Origin: an uncultured Clostridia bacterium
GTDB taxonomy: Bacteria > Bacillota > Clostridia > Oscillospirales > Ruminococcaceae
DNA: 64,000 nt
Direction: 5' to 3'
Assembly: GCA_947627905.1 (NCBI GenBank)
Contig: CANQXX010000003.1
Span: 42,182-106,181 of the forward strand
Shown here: positions 63,962-64,000 of the stretch, piece after piece
Layout of the letters: the number at the start of each line of letters is the position of its first letter
Position numbering within the stretch: the stretch's first letter is position 1
Translations under genes and position numbers: made by a program
The notes under the pieces: model-generated
Seen by the model: only the letters and a program-made list of their open reading frames with translations
Databases searched by the model: none
Told to the model about the DNA's origin: nothing

Positions 63962-64000
63962 GGCTTAAACTATAGTAATCGTTAGTGCCAAGGGGGCGCC

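Overview
The window reads as a chromosomal segment of a strictly anaerobic, low-to-moderate GC Firmicute of the Clostridia, most like Ruminococcus/Oscillospiraceae. The signs are strong AGGAGG-type ribosome binding sites, frequent TTG and GTG starts, TTGACA-17-TATAAT promoters, an L20-type infC leader, AddAB in place of RecBCD, an energy-coupling factor (ECF) transporter module, FeFe-hydrogenase maturases, and gut-Clostridia families such as DUF5711. I cannot assign a species from sequence alone. Almost all chromosomal genes lie on the minus strand; the two plus-strand genes are a chemotaxis receptor and one mobile-element gene.

Region 1 (1-25.2 kb) is core chromosome. It holds, in minus-strand transcription order from the right: comEA-like, an ADP-ribosylglycohydrolase, the FeFe-hydrogenase maturation operon (TM1266-type regulator, hydE, hydG, hydF), a 3-methyladenine glycosylase with addB and addA, a membrane-anchored HTH protein, infC-rpmI-rplT, a TrmH-type methyltransferase, dprA-topA-trmFO-plsX-rnc. 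The hydrogenase operon starts with a strong promoter, a 15-codon cysteine-rich leader peptide (MAHNVNLLRCICACR) and a terminator whose left arm lies inside the last leader codons. This looks like translation-coupled transcription attenuation responding to cysteine, and I consider it the best candidate for an undescribed regulatory system here.

Region 2 (25.75-41.46 kb) is an integrative mobilizable element of about 15.7 kb inserted in the 3' end of an initiator tRNA-Met gene. A 25-bp direct repeat of the tRNA end bounds it. It encodes a tyrosine integrase, a small HTH regulator, a membrane coiled-coil protein that overlaps the relaxase gene out of frame, a MOBP-type relaxase, MobC, hairpin-rich DNA likely to hold oriT, an iteron-like array, a ParM/ParR-type segregation pair, a STAND ATPase, and a cargo block on very AT-rich DNA: an OLD-family ATPase/TOPRIM nuclease, a 901-residue protein with a TIR/DUF4062-like N-terminus and HEAT-like C-terminus, and an MmeI-like single-chain restriction-modification enzyme. 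The element's own right end supplies a new terminator for the tRNA. A second copy of that right-end sequence lies just outside the left att site, suggesting a remnant of an earlier element.

Region 3 (41.5-63.7 kb) is core chromosome again: htrA-like protease, a CE2-type esterase, a thioesterase, a PASTA/serine-hydrolase protein, an FtsX-like permease with long heptad-repeat coiled coils and its ATPase, a His-Arg-Gly tRNA cluster, and a long colinear run from ruvC-ruvA-ruvB-glmM through a methyltransferase, the ECF transporter core (ecfA1, ecfA2, ecfT), truA, a DUF5711 protein, a CvpA-like protein and a ClpE-like ATPase.
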